A stretch of 64,000 nucleotides of DNA from positions 1 to 64,000 of the forward strand of contig JANJXT010000026.1 of assembly GCA_024708885.1 (NCBI GenBank). Direction: 5' to 3'. The notes beneath the pieces were generated by a model. It was not told the DNA's origin, did no database searches, and saw only the letters and a program-made list of their open reading frames with translations. Both the position numbers and the translations under genes were made by a program. This document shows, piece after piece, positions 29,925 to 38,395 of the stretch (positions within the stretch are counted from its first letter, which is position 1; every line of letters starts with the position of its first letter). The DNA is from Thiobacillus sp. GTDB taxonomy: Bacteria; Pseudomonadota; Gammaproteobacteria; Burkholderiales; Thiobacillaceae.

Positions 29925-30496
29925 TCGAGGCCGCGCTCAAGTTTCTCATCCAGACCCTGGGCAATCTGTTCGTTATCGCGGTGCTGCTGCGCTTCATGAT
30001 GCAGCTGTTTCGCGTGCCGTTCCGCAATCCCTTCGCGCAGTTCATCGTTGCACTGACCGACTTCGCGGTCAAACCCTTGCGCCGCGTGGTTCCGGGCGTG
30101 TTCGGGCTCGACTGGGCGTGTCTGGCGGCGGCGCTCGCGGTGGAGTTCGTCGTGGTCGCCGCCGGCTACTGGCTCGACGGCTTCCCCTTCGCGCTGGCGG
30201 GCGCGCGGGTGTGGCCGGTGCTGCTCGGGCTGGCGGCGGTGCGTCTGGTGAGCCTGGCCGTGTACCTGATCATCGGCCTCACCCTGGTGCGCGCGGTGCT
30301 GTCCTGGGTCAACACCAGTTCGCCCCTGATGCCGGTGGTGTACGAACTGTCCGAACCCTTCCTGCGACCGCTGCGCCGCGTCGTCCCGCTGGTTGCCAAC
30401 ATCGACCTCACGCCGCTGGTGCTGTTCATCCTGTGCCAGCTGGTGCTGATGGTTCCGGTGCTGGGTATGGAACGCGCACTGATTGGCGCGCTCTGA
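29921..30496 (+). CDS. YggT family membrane protein
   Basis: This 191-residue protein has two YGGT repeats, each with two membrane helices. The family motif appears as LRFMMQLFRVPFRNPFAQF near the N-terminus and again as ILCQLVLMVP near the end, with EPFLRPLRRVVP preceding it. The exact role is unknown; it has been linked to osmotic and cell-envelope functions. It is translationally coupled to proC and overlaps yggU. Confidence 0.9.
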   Translation: MIEAALKFLIQTLGNLFVIAVLLRFMMQLFRVPFRNPFAQFIVALTDFAVKPLRRVVPGVFGLDWACLAAALAVEFVVVAAGYWLDGFPFALAGARVWPVLLGLAAVRLVSLAVYLIIGLTLVRAVLSWVNTSSPLMPVVYELSEPFLRPLRRVVPLVANIDLTPLVLFILCQLVLMVPVLGMERALIGAL

Positions 30497-30800
30497 GGCG
30501 GTGCCGCCGGTCTGGGCGCGCCGCGACGGCGACGCCTGGCTGCTCGATCTGCATGTCCAGCCGGGCGCGCGGACGACCGGCGTCGCGGGCGTGCATGGGG
30601 GGCGCCTCAAGCTAAAGATTGCCGCGCCGCCGGTCGATAACAAGGCGAATGAGCAGCTGCTGGCCTGGCTCGCGGCTGTCCTGGGGGTGGCGAAATCTGC
30701 GCCGCACCTGGTGAGGGGCGAGACCTCGCGGCAGAAAACGGTTGCCGTGAGGGGCGTCGACGCGCCCTGGATCCTGATCGAGAAGCATAGCAAGCCATGA
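30483..30800 (+). CDS. DUF167 family protein (YggU)
   Basis: This 105-residue small alpha/beta protein of unknown function has the family segments LHVQPGARTTGVAGVHGG and AAPPVDNKANEQLLAWLA, then RGETSRQKTVAVRG. The frame opens at TTG (30483), overlapping yggT by 14 bases; a GTG at 30501 is an alternative with a GAGG stretch just upstream. Its stop overlaps the next ATG. Confidence 0.88.
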   Translation: MARSEAVPPVWARRDGDAWLLDLHVQPGARTTGVAGVHGGRLKLKIAAPPVDNKANEQLLAWLAAVLGVAKSAPHLVRGETSRQKTVAVRGVDAPWILIEKHSKP

Positions 30801-32701
30801 GCATCCACCTGGAAAAGGAAGTCGCCGATTACAGCGAACGCCGCCTGAAACTGGCGACCGCGATCACCGAGTATGCCGACTGGCTGGACCGCCAGCACGG
30901 CATCGACGTCGAGCGCACCCTGCGTCTGGCGGACACCGCTGCCAGCCTGCGCCAGGACCGCCTGGTGGTCGCCTTCGTCGCCGAGTTTTCGCGCGGCAAG
31001 ACCGAACTCATCAATGCACTGTTCTTTGCCGACCATGGCCAGCGCCTGCTGCCGTCCGACGTCGGCCGCACCACGATGTGCCCGACCGAGCTCGGCTTTG
31101 ATCCCGACGAGACGCCCAGCCTGTGTTTGCTGCCGATCGAGACGCGCCGCCGCGAGGAATCGCTGGCGCGCCTGAAGCGCATGCCGATCGAGTGGTGCCG
31201 CGTGCCGCTCGATCCGGAAGACCCGCGCCAGTTGCAGGAAAGCCTGAAGAAGCTCACCGAAACCCGGCCGATGCCGGCGGTCGAGGCCATCGAGCTCGGC
31301 CTGTGGCAGGGCGAGGACGACAACGCGCGCCACGCGCTGCGCCCCGATGGCACGGTCGAGGTGCCTGCCTGGCGCTACGCCATGGTCAACTACCCGCATC
31401 CGCTGCTGCAGGCGGGGCTCACCATCCTCGACACGCCCGGCCTCAACGCGCTCGGCATCGAACCCGAGTTGACGCTCTCGGTGATCCCCAGCGCGCACGC
31501 GGTCGTTTTTCTGCTAGGTACGGACACCGGCGTGACGCGCTCGGATCTGGAAATCTGGCAGAAGCACGTGCACCGCCACGCGAATTATCACGTGGCGGTG
31601 CTGAACAAGATCGACATGCTGTGGGACGAACTGAGGAACGATGCCGAGGTGCGCGCCACCATCGAGCGCCAGGCCGAGGAGACCGCACGCGTGCTCAAGC
31701 TGCCGCGCGCCAGCGTGTTTTCAGTGTCGGCGCAGAAGGCGCTGGCGGCGAAAGTGCGCGGCGACGAGGCGCTGCGCCTGCGCTCCGGCATCGACGCGCT
31801 GGAATATCTGCTCGCGCACCAGATCGTCCCGGCACGGCGCGACATGCTGTTCCATTCCATCGGCCGCGACGTCAATGCCATGATCGAGGAGAGCCGGATC
31901 GATCTGTCGGCGCGCCTCAAGCGCACCAGCGACGAGTTGATCCAGCTCACCCAGCTGTCGGGCAAGAACCGCGAACTGATCGAACAGACGCGCGCCGAGC
32001 TGCTGCGCGAGAAGGAGGCGTACGATGCCGCCGCCCAGCAGTTCCGCGTCACGCGCAAAAACCTGCATGCGCGCGGCAAGGAACTGCTGGGTGAGCTTTC
32101 CGAGGAGACGCTCGACGCCATCCTGAACGATGGCCGCACAAGCATGGAGGGCAGTTGGACCACGCACGGCCTCACCCACGGCATCCGCACGCTGAGCGCC
32201 CAGATGAGCGCACGGCTGCATTACGCCAGCGCGCAGGCCAACCAGATGCTGGACGTGCTCGAGCAGGCGTACGCGCATTTTCATCGCCAGCATCGCCTGC
32301 CGAAGATGCAGGCGCCGCGGCTCGACCTTGGCGCCTACCGCAACCGACTGGAAGCGCTTGCCGTGGAGACCGAGGCCTTCTGCCGCGATCCTGCCAACCT
32401 CATGCTGGAAAAGCGCTTCATGATCCGCCGTTTCTACGCTGGTCTGGCCGAAGAGGCGCGCAAGACCTTTCTGCTCGCGCGTACCGAGGCCGAGCGCTGG
32501 CTGCGCATCGCGCTCGACCCCGTGATGACGCGCATTCGCGAACACAAGCACTATCTCGACACCCGCCTGTCCGCCCTGCAGCGCATCCTCGAAAACATGG
32601 GCACGCTGCACAATCGCATGGCGCAGCTCAAGCAGCAGATCGAGCGCTTGCGCCGCGACAAGGTCGAACTCGAGCGGATCGCCGGCGCGCTGGCGGCCTG
32701 A
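30797..32701 (+). CDS. Dynamin-like GTPase with coiled coils
   Basis: This 634-residue protein has a large N-terminal GTPase and a helical remainder. G1 is AEFSRGKTELINALFF (about 62-77), G3 is TILDTPGLNALG and G4 is VLNKIDMLWDE. The P-loop lacks the canonical first glycine, as in other bacterial dynamin-like proteins. The C-terminal half is rich in charged heptads (for example RMAQLKQQIERLRRDK), predicting coiled coils. Bacterial relatives remodel membranes. No paired partner gene is present and the ATG overlaps yggU. The exact role is unknown. Confidence 0.8.
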   Translation: MSIHLEKEVADYSERRLKLATAITEYADWLDRQHGIDVERTLRLADTAASLRQDRLVVAFVAEFSRGKTELINALFFADHGQRLLPSDVGRTTMCPTELGFDPDETPSLCLLPIETRRREESLARLKRMPIEWCRVPLDPEDPRQLQESLKKLTETRPMPAVEAIELGLWQGEDDNARHALRPDGTVEVPAWRYAMVNYPHPLLQAGLTILDTPGLNALGIEPELTLSVIPSAHAVVFLLGTDTGVTRSDLEIWQKHVHRHANYHVAVLNKIDMLWDELRNDAEVRATIERQAEETARVLKLPRASVFSVSAQKALAAKVRGDEALRLRSGIDALEYLLAHQIVPARRDMLFHSIGRDVNAMIEESRIDLSARLKRTSDELIQLTQLSGKNRELIEQTRAELLREKEAYDAAAQQFRVTRKNLHARGKELLGELSEETLDAILNDGRTSMEGSWTTHGLTHGIRTLSAQMSARLHYASAQANQMLDVLEQAYAHFHRQHRLPKMQAPRLDLGAYRNRLEALAVETEAFCRDPANLMLEKRFMIRRFYAGLAEEARKTFLLARTEAERWLRIALDPVMTRIREHKHYLDTRLSALQRILENMGTLHNRMAQLKQQIERLRRDKVELERIAGALAA

Positions 32702-32770
32702 TCCAGTGTTGCGCTAAAAACCAGCGCAGCAGCGTTTCCGCGTGAAGCCTTCATGCCGCCACGGCATTTG

Positions 32771-32837
32771 TTGTGATGTGTCCTCCCTGACGCTATGCTT
32801 CTTTCACACAACCGTCCAGTGTGATGCAGCGCATCAC
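32771..32837 (+). promoter_or_regulatory. Promoter and palindromic operator of the toxin-antitoxin locus
   Basis: A sigma-70-like pair, TTGTGA (32771-32776) and TATGCT (32794-32799) at 17-base spacing, precedes a perfect inverted repeat GTGATGC-AGC-GCATCAC at 32821-32837. The palindrome ends 17 bases before the antitoxin ATG and is a good candidate for autorepression by the antitoxin. Confidence 0.6.
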
Positions 32838-32854
32838 AGATCAAGGAGAGATAC

Positions 32855-33100
32855 ATGACCACCGTGCAAATCACGTTGCCTGACCAGCTTGCCCAGGAAG
32901 CCAAGCAGGCTGGCCTGTTGTCGGGAGCTGCGTTGGAAAAACTGCTGCGCGAACAGTTGCAGGCCAAACGTCAGGATAAATTCTTCGAGGCGTTGTCGCG
33001 CATGGAACAAACGGCCGAGCCTGCCATGATGTCGCCTGAAGAGCTTGCCGACGAGATTCGCATCATGCGCGAGGCGCGTCGCACCCAGGCCAGCCGTTGA
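32855..33100 (+). CDS. Antitoxin of a PIN-type toxin-antitoxin pair
   Basis: This 81-residue protein opens with a ribbon-helix-helix-like segment (MTTVQITLPDQLAQEAKQAG) followed by LLSGAALEKLLREQL, and has a hydrophobic-acidic tail (SPEELADEIRIMREARR) likely to wrap the toxin. A GGAGAG Shine-Dalgarno precedes the ATG. Its stop overlaps the toxin ATG (TGATG). The frame is intact even though the toxin is broken. Confidence 0.82.
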   Translation: MTTVQITLPDQLAQEAKQAGLLSGAALEKLLREQLQAKRQDKFFEALSRMEQTAEPAMMSPEELADEIRIMREARRTQASR

Positions 33101-33503
33101 TGCGGTTGGTTCTGGATACCAACGTAGTGGCTTCGGCCATGTTGTGGGGCGGCAATCCGAAGTCACTTTTGCAGGCCAGGCGCGAGAAGCGAATCGAATT
33201 ATTCACCAGCGTGGCGATGCTGGCTGAGCTGACGGATGTTCTGGCACGGCCGAAATTCGAGCAGAAGATCAAGGCTTCGCTATTGACGGCTACGCGACAC
33301 TGACGCAGGTGGTGCGCCCCATGCCGACGCCGCGAATCGTGGCTGATTCGGACGACGATGTGGTGGTCGGCACGGCGCTCGCGGCCTGTGCGGATTTGCT
33401 CGTAACCGGTGATCTCGGCCTGCTCGATGTCGAAACTTATCAAGGCATTCGCATCGTCAGCGTGGTCGAGGCGCTCGGAATCATCGCTACAGCAACAAGG
33501 TAA
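33100..33503 (+). pseudogene. PIN-domain toxin, frameshifted
   Basis: The N-terminal part MRLVLDTNVVASAMLWGG carries the first PIN aspartate, then ELTDVLARPKFEQKI carries the conserved glutamate. At about 33280 the frame shifts by one base; the rest continues in another frame with RIVADSDDDVVVGTAL and ADLLVTGDLGLLDVETY, the remaining acidic metal ligands. A one-base loss near 33280-33281 explains it. Restored, it is a normal PIN ribonuclease of about 134 residues. As given it would be inactive. Confidence 0.85.
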
Positions 33504-33926
33504 AAGCAGGGGCCGCAAAACGCACCCGCCAAGCCAATTGTGCCTTGAAAACGACTCTCGCACTGCTGAGCGTTTAAGCAGATGACAATTCCGCATGAAC
33601 CCAGGATTAAGGGTCAACTTGGAGTCTGGGTTCTGCATCTGCGCACTTCTGAGTAAGTCAAAGAGTCCTCTGACAAGACTCAAAAACAGGCTGAGGATAA
33701 ATGAATAAACTCCACGTGCGCCTTGCGCGCACGAACGCCCCATAGCCATACTCACTCCCTTTGCGTCTCATTGCCGAATGTGCTTTTCTGCAAAGTCGGC
33801 CTTGCGTATGTTGCGCAGGCCGTGAGTATGAGCCGGACTTTAGCCGGGTGATTCGGGATTCGTCAAGTCTGACGGGCAGTGAGTCCGCCGTCGGCGTTGC
33901 CGGCCGAGTGTGGAAGCGGCCGGTCG
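33504..33926. other. Gene-free stretch with an interrupted palindrome
   Basis: No gene is supported here. The stretch includes an interrupted inverted repeat: GCAGATG (33578-33584) and GAACCCAG (33597-33604) pair with CTGGGTTC (33626-33633) and CATCTGC (33636-33642). Short frames on both strands lack family similarity. It separates the toxin-antitoxin locus from the 3' end of ptsI. Confidence 0.6.
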
Positions 33927-35651
33927 TCAGCCGTTCAGCCGCGTCAGCAGCGACGCCGTCTTCTCCGGGTCGGTGTTCTTCAGCAGTTTTTGCGCCGCCG
34001 GCGTGAGTTCCTCGATGTGCGATCGCAAAACCTGCTGCTTCACCTGCAGCAGGCTGGCCGGGTGCATCGAGAAGATGCGCAGCCCCAGGCCCAGCAACAG
34101 GCGGGTGAGCAGCGGATCGCCGGCCATTTCCCCGCACACCGATACCGGCTTGCCGGCCTTGACGCAGGCGCGGATGGTTTGCTGGATGAGGGCGAGTACC
34201 GCCGGGTGCAGCGGGTCGTAGAGGTGGGACACGCTGTCGTCGGCGCGGTCGATCGCCAGCGTGTACTGGATCAGGTCGTTGGTGCCGATCGACAGGAAAT
34301 CGAGCTGTTCCGCAAAAAATCCGGCCGCCAGTGCCGCCGCGGGCACTTCGATCATCCCGCCCACGGCAATGCCTTCGTCGAACTTGAGGCCATCGCGGCG
34401 CAGTGAGTCCTTGGCTTCGTCGATGCGCTGCAGCGTCTGGCGCAGCTCCGCGAAGCTTGCCAGCATCGGGATGAGGATGCGTACGCGGCCGTGCGCGGAG
34501 GCGCGCAGGATCGCGCGCAGCTGGGTGAGGAACAGTCCCGGTTCGGCGAGGCACAGGCGGATCGCGCGCAGGCCGAGTGCCGGATTGTCGGCGACGCTGT
34601 GTCCCCACGGTGCCTGCTTGTCGGCACCGAGATCGAGCGTGCGGATGGTCACCGGCTTGCCGTCGAGCGCTTTGGCCACAGCCTTGTAGGATTCGTACTG
34701 CTCTTCCTCGCTCGGCAGATCGGAGCGGTTGAGGAAGAGAAACTCGCTGCGAAACAGGCCGATGCCGTGTGCGCCTGCCGCCTTCACCGCATCGAGATCC
34801 TCCAGCAGTTCGATGTTTGCCATGAGTTCGATCGGGGTGCCGTCGAGGGTGGCCGAACGGCTGGTCTTCAGGCGCTTGAGCTTGTCGGTATCGATGCGCC
34901 ACTGGTTCTGGCGCAGCCGGTACTCGGCAAGCACCGACTCGTCGGGATTGATGATCACCACACCATCGCGGCCGTCGACGATGAGAAGATCGTGGTCACG
35001 GATCAGACCGCGCGCGTTGTGCAGCGCCATCACCGACGGCAGACCCATGCTGCGCGCGAGAATCGCGGTGTGCGACGTGGTGCCGCCGAGGTCGGTGATG
35101 AATGCGGCGAAGCGCACATTCTTGAAGATCACCATGTCCGCAGGGGACAGCTCATGCGCAACGAAAATGCGCTCGCTGTCGAAATCGACGTCGAGCGGCA
35201 TGTGGCTGGGGTGTCCCAGCAGCACCTTCAGCACCCGCTGCACCACCTGCACCACGTCTTCCTGGCGGCTGCGCAGATACGCGTCGTCGATCTCCTCGAA
35301 GCGCGCGACCAGCGCTTCCATCTGCTGCGCCAGCGCCCATTCGGCGTTGCACTGGGTCTCGCGGATCAGGCGCTTGGGCTCTTCCGCGATCATCGAGTCG
35401 CCGAGGAACATCAGGTGCATGTCGAGGAAGGCCGACAGTTCCGCCGGGGCGTTGGCGGGAATGTGGCTGCGCAGGTCTTCGAGTTCGGCGCGCGTGGCAA
35501 GAATCGCTTCGTCGAAGCGCTCCAGCTCGTCCGGAATGTGTTTCTGGGCGAGCATGTATTGCGGCACCTCGACCCGCGCGCTGGAGGCGAGATGCGCGTA
35601 GCCGATGGCGATGCCGCCGGAGACGCCGATGCCGTGCAGGGAGAAACTCAT
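33927..35651 (-). CDS. ptsI: PTS enzyme I (phosphoenolpyruvate-protein phosphotransferase)
   Basis: This 574-residue protein takes phosphate from PEP and passes it to HPr. The active histidine is in GGTTSHTAILARSMGLP (about 188-204). The PEP-binding domain has GIGLFRSEFLFLNR, GGMIEVPAAAL and the C-terminal FSIGTNDLIQYTLAIDR region (LSIGTNDLIQYTLAIDRAD). It is the last gene of EIIA-ptsH-ptsI. No sugar-specific EIIB or EIIC is nearby, so the chain is probably regulatory, as usual for betaproteobacteria. Confidence 0.96.
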   Translation of the reverse strand: MSFSLHGIGVSGGIAIGYAHLASSARVEVPQYMLAQKHIPDELERFDEAILATRAELEDLRSHIPANAPAELSAFLDMHLMFLGDSMIAEEPKRLIRETQCNAEWALAQQMEALVARFEEIDDAYLRSRQEDVVQVVQRVLKVLLGHPSHMPLDVDFDSERIFVAHELSPADMVIFKNVRFAAFITDLGGTTSHTAILARSMGLPSVMALHNARGLIRDHDLLIVDGRDGVVIINPDESVLAEYRLRQNQWRIDTDKLKRLKTSRSATLDGTPIELMANIELLEDLDAVKAAGAHGIGLFRSEFLFLNRSDLPSEEEQYESYKAVAKALDGKPVTIRTLDLGADKQAPWGHSVADNPALGLRAIRLCLAEPGLFLTQLRAILRASAHGRVRILIPMLASFAELRQTLQRIDEAKDSLRRDGLKFDEGIAVGGMIEVPAAALAAGFFAEQLDFLSIGTNDLIQYTLAIDRADDSVSHLYDPLHPAVLALIQQTIRACVKAGKPVSVCGEMAGDPLLTRLLLGLGLRIFSMHPASLLQVKQQVLRSHIEELTPAAQKLLKNTDPEKTASLLTRLNG

Positions 35652-35655
35652 GCGC

Positions 35656-35922
35656 TCACTCTTCTCCGAAGCCGCTGGAAATGAGGCCGGCGAGGCTGTC
35701 GATGGCCTCGACTTCGTCCTCGCCTTCGGTTTCCAGGGTAATCGTGCTGCCGCGCGCGGCGGCCAGCATCATCACCCCCATGATGCTCTTTGCGTTCACC
35801 CGACGGCCGTTGCGCGACAGGTGGACCTGGCTCTTGAACTGGCCGGCGAGCTGGGTGAGCCGCGCGGACGGGCGGGCGTGCAGCCCGAGCTTGTTGACGA
35901 TTTCAACGTCCCGTTGCTGCAT
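35656..35922 (-). CDS. ptsH: HPr phosphocarrier protein
   Basis: This 88-residue protein has the phosphorylated histidine in NKLGLHARPSARLTQLA (His15) and the serine-46 region in NAKSIMGVMMLAAARG. Phosphate flows from enzyme I to the EIIA partner. The gene overlaps the EIIA gene by 20 bases and ends 4 bases before ptsI. Confidence 0.96.
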   Translation of the reverse strand: MQQRDVEIVNKLGLHARPSARLTQLAGQFKSQVHLSRNGRRVNAKSIMGVMMLAAARGSTITLETEGEDEVEAIDSLAGLISSGFGEE

Positions 35923-36319
35923 GGCACATGGTCTCGGAAATATGGTTGATGCTGTTGCGGCCGCCTTCGACGATACGCTCCACGAGCTGCGGCAGGGGCA
36001 GGGTTTCGCGGTAGTTGAGCGCTTTCAGCAGCATGGGCAGGTTGACACCGGTGATGCCCTCGACGTGCGCCGGCTCCAGTACGCGGCACAGCGTATTGCT
36101 GGGCGTTGCGCCGTACATGTCGGTGAGGACGAGGATGCCGTCGCCCTCGTCCAGTTCGTCGAGCCGCGCCTGCAGTGCCTTCTGCCGCTCGTCGGGGTCG
36201 GCGTGGCCGGTGAAGTCCAGCGTGGCGAGTCCTTGCGGGCGCTGTCCCAGCACATGGATGGTGCACTCGACCAGGCTGTCGGCGAGCGAGCCGTGGGCGA
36301 CGATGAGAATGCCGATCAT
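35903..36319 (-). CDS. PTS EIIA component (mannose/EIIA-Man type)
   Basis: This 138-residue protein has the mannose-type EIIA fold signature: MIGILIVAHGSLADSLVE with the phosphorylated histidine at position 9, and GDGILVLTDMYGATPSN. Without EIIB or EIIC genes it probably acts as a phosphorylation-state sensor rather than in transport. It is the first gene of the PTS trio and follows apbE and the gsh genes on the same strand. Confidence 0.93.
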   Translation of the reverse strand: MIGILIVAHGSLADSLVECTIHVLGQRPQGLATLDFTGHADPDERQKALQARLDELDEGDGILVLTDMYGATPSNTLCRVLEPAHVEGITGVNLPMLLKALNYRETLPLPQLVERIVEGGRNSINHISETMCHAATGR

Positions 36320-36353
36320 GGCGTGGATCTTGAGACGAAAAGTGAATTGTAGC

Positions 36354-36380
36354 GTGAAGGGTGAAGGGTGAAGGGTGAGG
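36354..36380. repeat. Short 7-base tandem repeat
   Basis: Three and most of a fourth unit of GTGAAGG lie between the EIIA gene and apbE. It is a small slippage-prone repeat in the intergenic gap. Confidence 0.8.
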
Positions 36381-36416
36381 CGGGAGACAAGGGAAGATGC
36401 CGATCACACATCGCGC

Positions 36417-37445
36417 CTATTTTGCGGTGAGCGTTGCGCGTGCCTTCATTTCGGGAGAGACGTGGAGCCGGCCCGCCGCATCCACGGCGAGATACTCGCG
36501 CACGCCGAGCCGCGCGGCATGATCCGCGAGGCGGGCCGGGCCGTCGATGAACAGGGGCTTGGACAGCGCGTCGGAGCGGGTGCCGGCATGTTCGCCGCGC
36601 ACGAGGACCGTCATCGACTGCATCGCCGACGCCGGCCGTCCATTGCGTGGGTCGATGAGATGGCAATAGCGGACACCGCCCACCTCGAAGAAACGCTGGT
36701 AATCGCCCGAGGTGCCGACCGCTTCGCCGTCGTGAAGCTCGAGGGTCGCCAGCGTGCCGGGCGTGCGCGGATGCTGGATGCCCACGCGCCACGGACGCTC
36801 GCCGTGACGGCCCAGCGCGATGATGTTGCCGCCGATGTTGACCAGCGCGTCGGCAATGCCGTGCTGTTCAAGGATGCCGACGGCATCGTCGAGCGCGCGC
36901 CCCTTGGCGTAGCCGCCGAGGTCGATCTGCACCGCCGGGTTGCGGCTCGACACCGTGTCGCCGTCGATGACGAGATCGGCCATGCGTGGGTGCCGGGCGA
37001 CCCAGGCGGCGATTGCCGCGTCGCCGGGAACGTGCCCCTGAGGCGCGTCGGCCTGGAAACCCCACAGCGCGATCAGGCCGCCGATGGCCGGGTTGAACAG
37101 CTCGTCCGACCGTGCCGCAAGCGCCTGTGCATCCTTCAGCATCGCCGCCAGCTCAGGCGGCACCGTCGCCCGCTCGCCGCGTGCCAGCGCCGCGTTGAGG
37201 TGCGACAGCGCACTGGGCTGCCAGGCGTGCAGCTCGCGATGCAGCGCGTCGAAACGTGCCAGCACGGCCGCGGCCGCGGTGCGCGCCTGCGCCTCCGGCG
37301 CGCCGTAGATGCTCACCTCGACCAGGGTGCCGAACACGTAGGACTGCTGCTGATGCAGCGGCGGCGCGCTGCATGCGGCGAGTACTGCGGCGAACAGCAG
37401 CGCAACCAGGCGGCGCGCGGCTGCCCGACAGGCGGCGGCGGTCAC
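36417..37445 (-). CDS. apbE: FAD:protein FMN transferase ApbE
   Basis: This 342-residue enzyme attaches FMN to threonines of redox proteins such as RnfG, NqrB/C or NosR-type domains. It has a lipoprotein signal with lipobox LAAC at about residue 25. Conserved segments are SYVFGTLVEVSIYG, IDLGGYAKGRALDDAV, ALVNIGGNIIALG and HLIDPRNGRPA. The magnesium-binding aspartate and threonine near the C-terminus are in GTRSDALSKPLFI. The start overlaps gshB (ATGA). Confidence 0.95.
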   Translation of the reverse strand: MTAAACRAAARRLVALLFAAVLAACSAPPLHQQQSYVFGTLVEVSIYGAPEAQARTAAAAVLARFDALHRELHAWQPSALSHLNAALARGERATVPPELAAMLKDAQALAARSDELFNPAIGGLIALWGFQADAPQGHVPGDAAIAAWVARHPRMADLVIDGDTVSSRNPAVQIDLGGYAKGRALDDAVGILEQHGIADALVNIGGNIIALGRHGERPWRVGIQHPRTPGTLATLELHDGEAVGTSGDYQRFFEVGGVRYCHLIDPRNGRPASAMQSMTVLVRGEHAGTRSDALSKPLFIDGPARLADHAARLGVREYLAVDAAGRLHVSPEMKARATLTAK

Positions 37446-38395
37446 GGCCGCACCGCGCGGGCGAAGTTGCGCTCCAGCGCGGCGACGAACGCGCCGGCGA
37501 CGTCATGGCCGCTTTGTGCCGTGATCTCCTGGAAGCCGGTGGGGCTGGTGACGTTGATTTCGGTGAGGCAGTCGCCGATGACGTCGAGCCCGGCGAGAAA
37601 GATGCCCTGTGCACGGGCCCACGACGCAAGCGTTTCGGCGATGCGGCGATCGCGCTCGCTCAGGGCGTGCACGCGCGCACTGCCGCCGGCGGCGAGGTTG
37701 CCGCGCGTCTCGCCGGCCTGCGGGATGCGCGCGAGCGCCCACGGCACCACTTCACCGTCGATGAGCAGGATGCGCTTGTCGCCTTCGCTGATCGCCGGCA
37801 GATAGCGCTGCGCCATGATGGCGCGGGTGCCGTGGCGGGTGAGCGTCTCCAGGATCGCGTTGCGGTTGGGGTCGGCCCGGACGATACGGAAGACACCCGC
37901 GCCCCCCATTTCGGTGAGCGGCTTGACGATGATGTCTTCCTGCTCAGCGAGGAAGCCGAGGATGCCCGCGGCGTCCGCGCTCACCAGCGTGGGCGCGATG
38001 AATTGCGGGAAGTCGAGGATGGCGAGCTTCTCGTTGAAATTGCGCAGCGCCGCGGGACGGTTGAGCACGTGTGCGCCGTTGGCCTCCGCCACGCCGAGCA
38101 GATGGGTCGCGAGCAGGTAATCCGTGTCGACGGGCGGGTCGGTGCGCATCACCACGGCGTTGAAGTCCTTCAGCCGGAAGACTCCGGTATGGGCGACACG
38201 GAACCAGGCGTCGCCGGCGGCAACTTCCAATGTGGCGCACGGCGCGCACACGATGCCATCGCGCACGAAGAGATCGCGCGCCTCGCACACGAGCACATCA
38301 TGGCCGCGCGCCGCCGCACTCCGCATCATCGCCACCGAGCTGTCCTTGTGCGGCTTGAGACTCGCCGGGGGGTCGACGACGAACAGCAATTTCAT
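37442..38395 (-). CDS. gshB: Glutathione synthetase
   Basis: This 317-residue ATP-grasp enzyme joins glycine to gamma-glutamylcysteine. Recognisable parts are MKLLFVVDPPASLKPHKDSS at the N-terminus, VVMRTDPPVDTDYL, VKPLTEMGGAGVFRI in the ATP-grasp domain and FLAGLDVIGDCLTEINVTSPTG near the end (given in pieces: FLAGLDVIGDCL, TEINVTSPTGFQE). It overlaps gshA (ATGA) and apbE, so the three are coupled. Confidence 0.96.
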   Translation of the reverse strand: MKLLFVVDPPASLKPHKDSSVAMMRSAAARGHDVLVCEARDLFVRDGIVCAPCATLEVAAGDAWFRVAHTGVFRLKDFNAVVMRTDPPVDTDYLLATHLLGVAEANGAHVLNRPAALRNFNEKLAILDFPQFIAPTLVSADAAGILGFLAEQEDIIVKPLTEMGGAGVFRIVRADPNRNAILETLTRHGTRAIMAQRYLPAISEGDKRILLIDGEVVPWALARIPQAGETRGNLAAGGSARVHALSERDRRIAETLASWARAQGIFLAGLDVIGDCLTEINVTSPTGFQEITAQSGHDVAGAFVAALERNFARAVRP

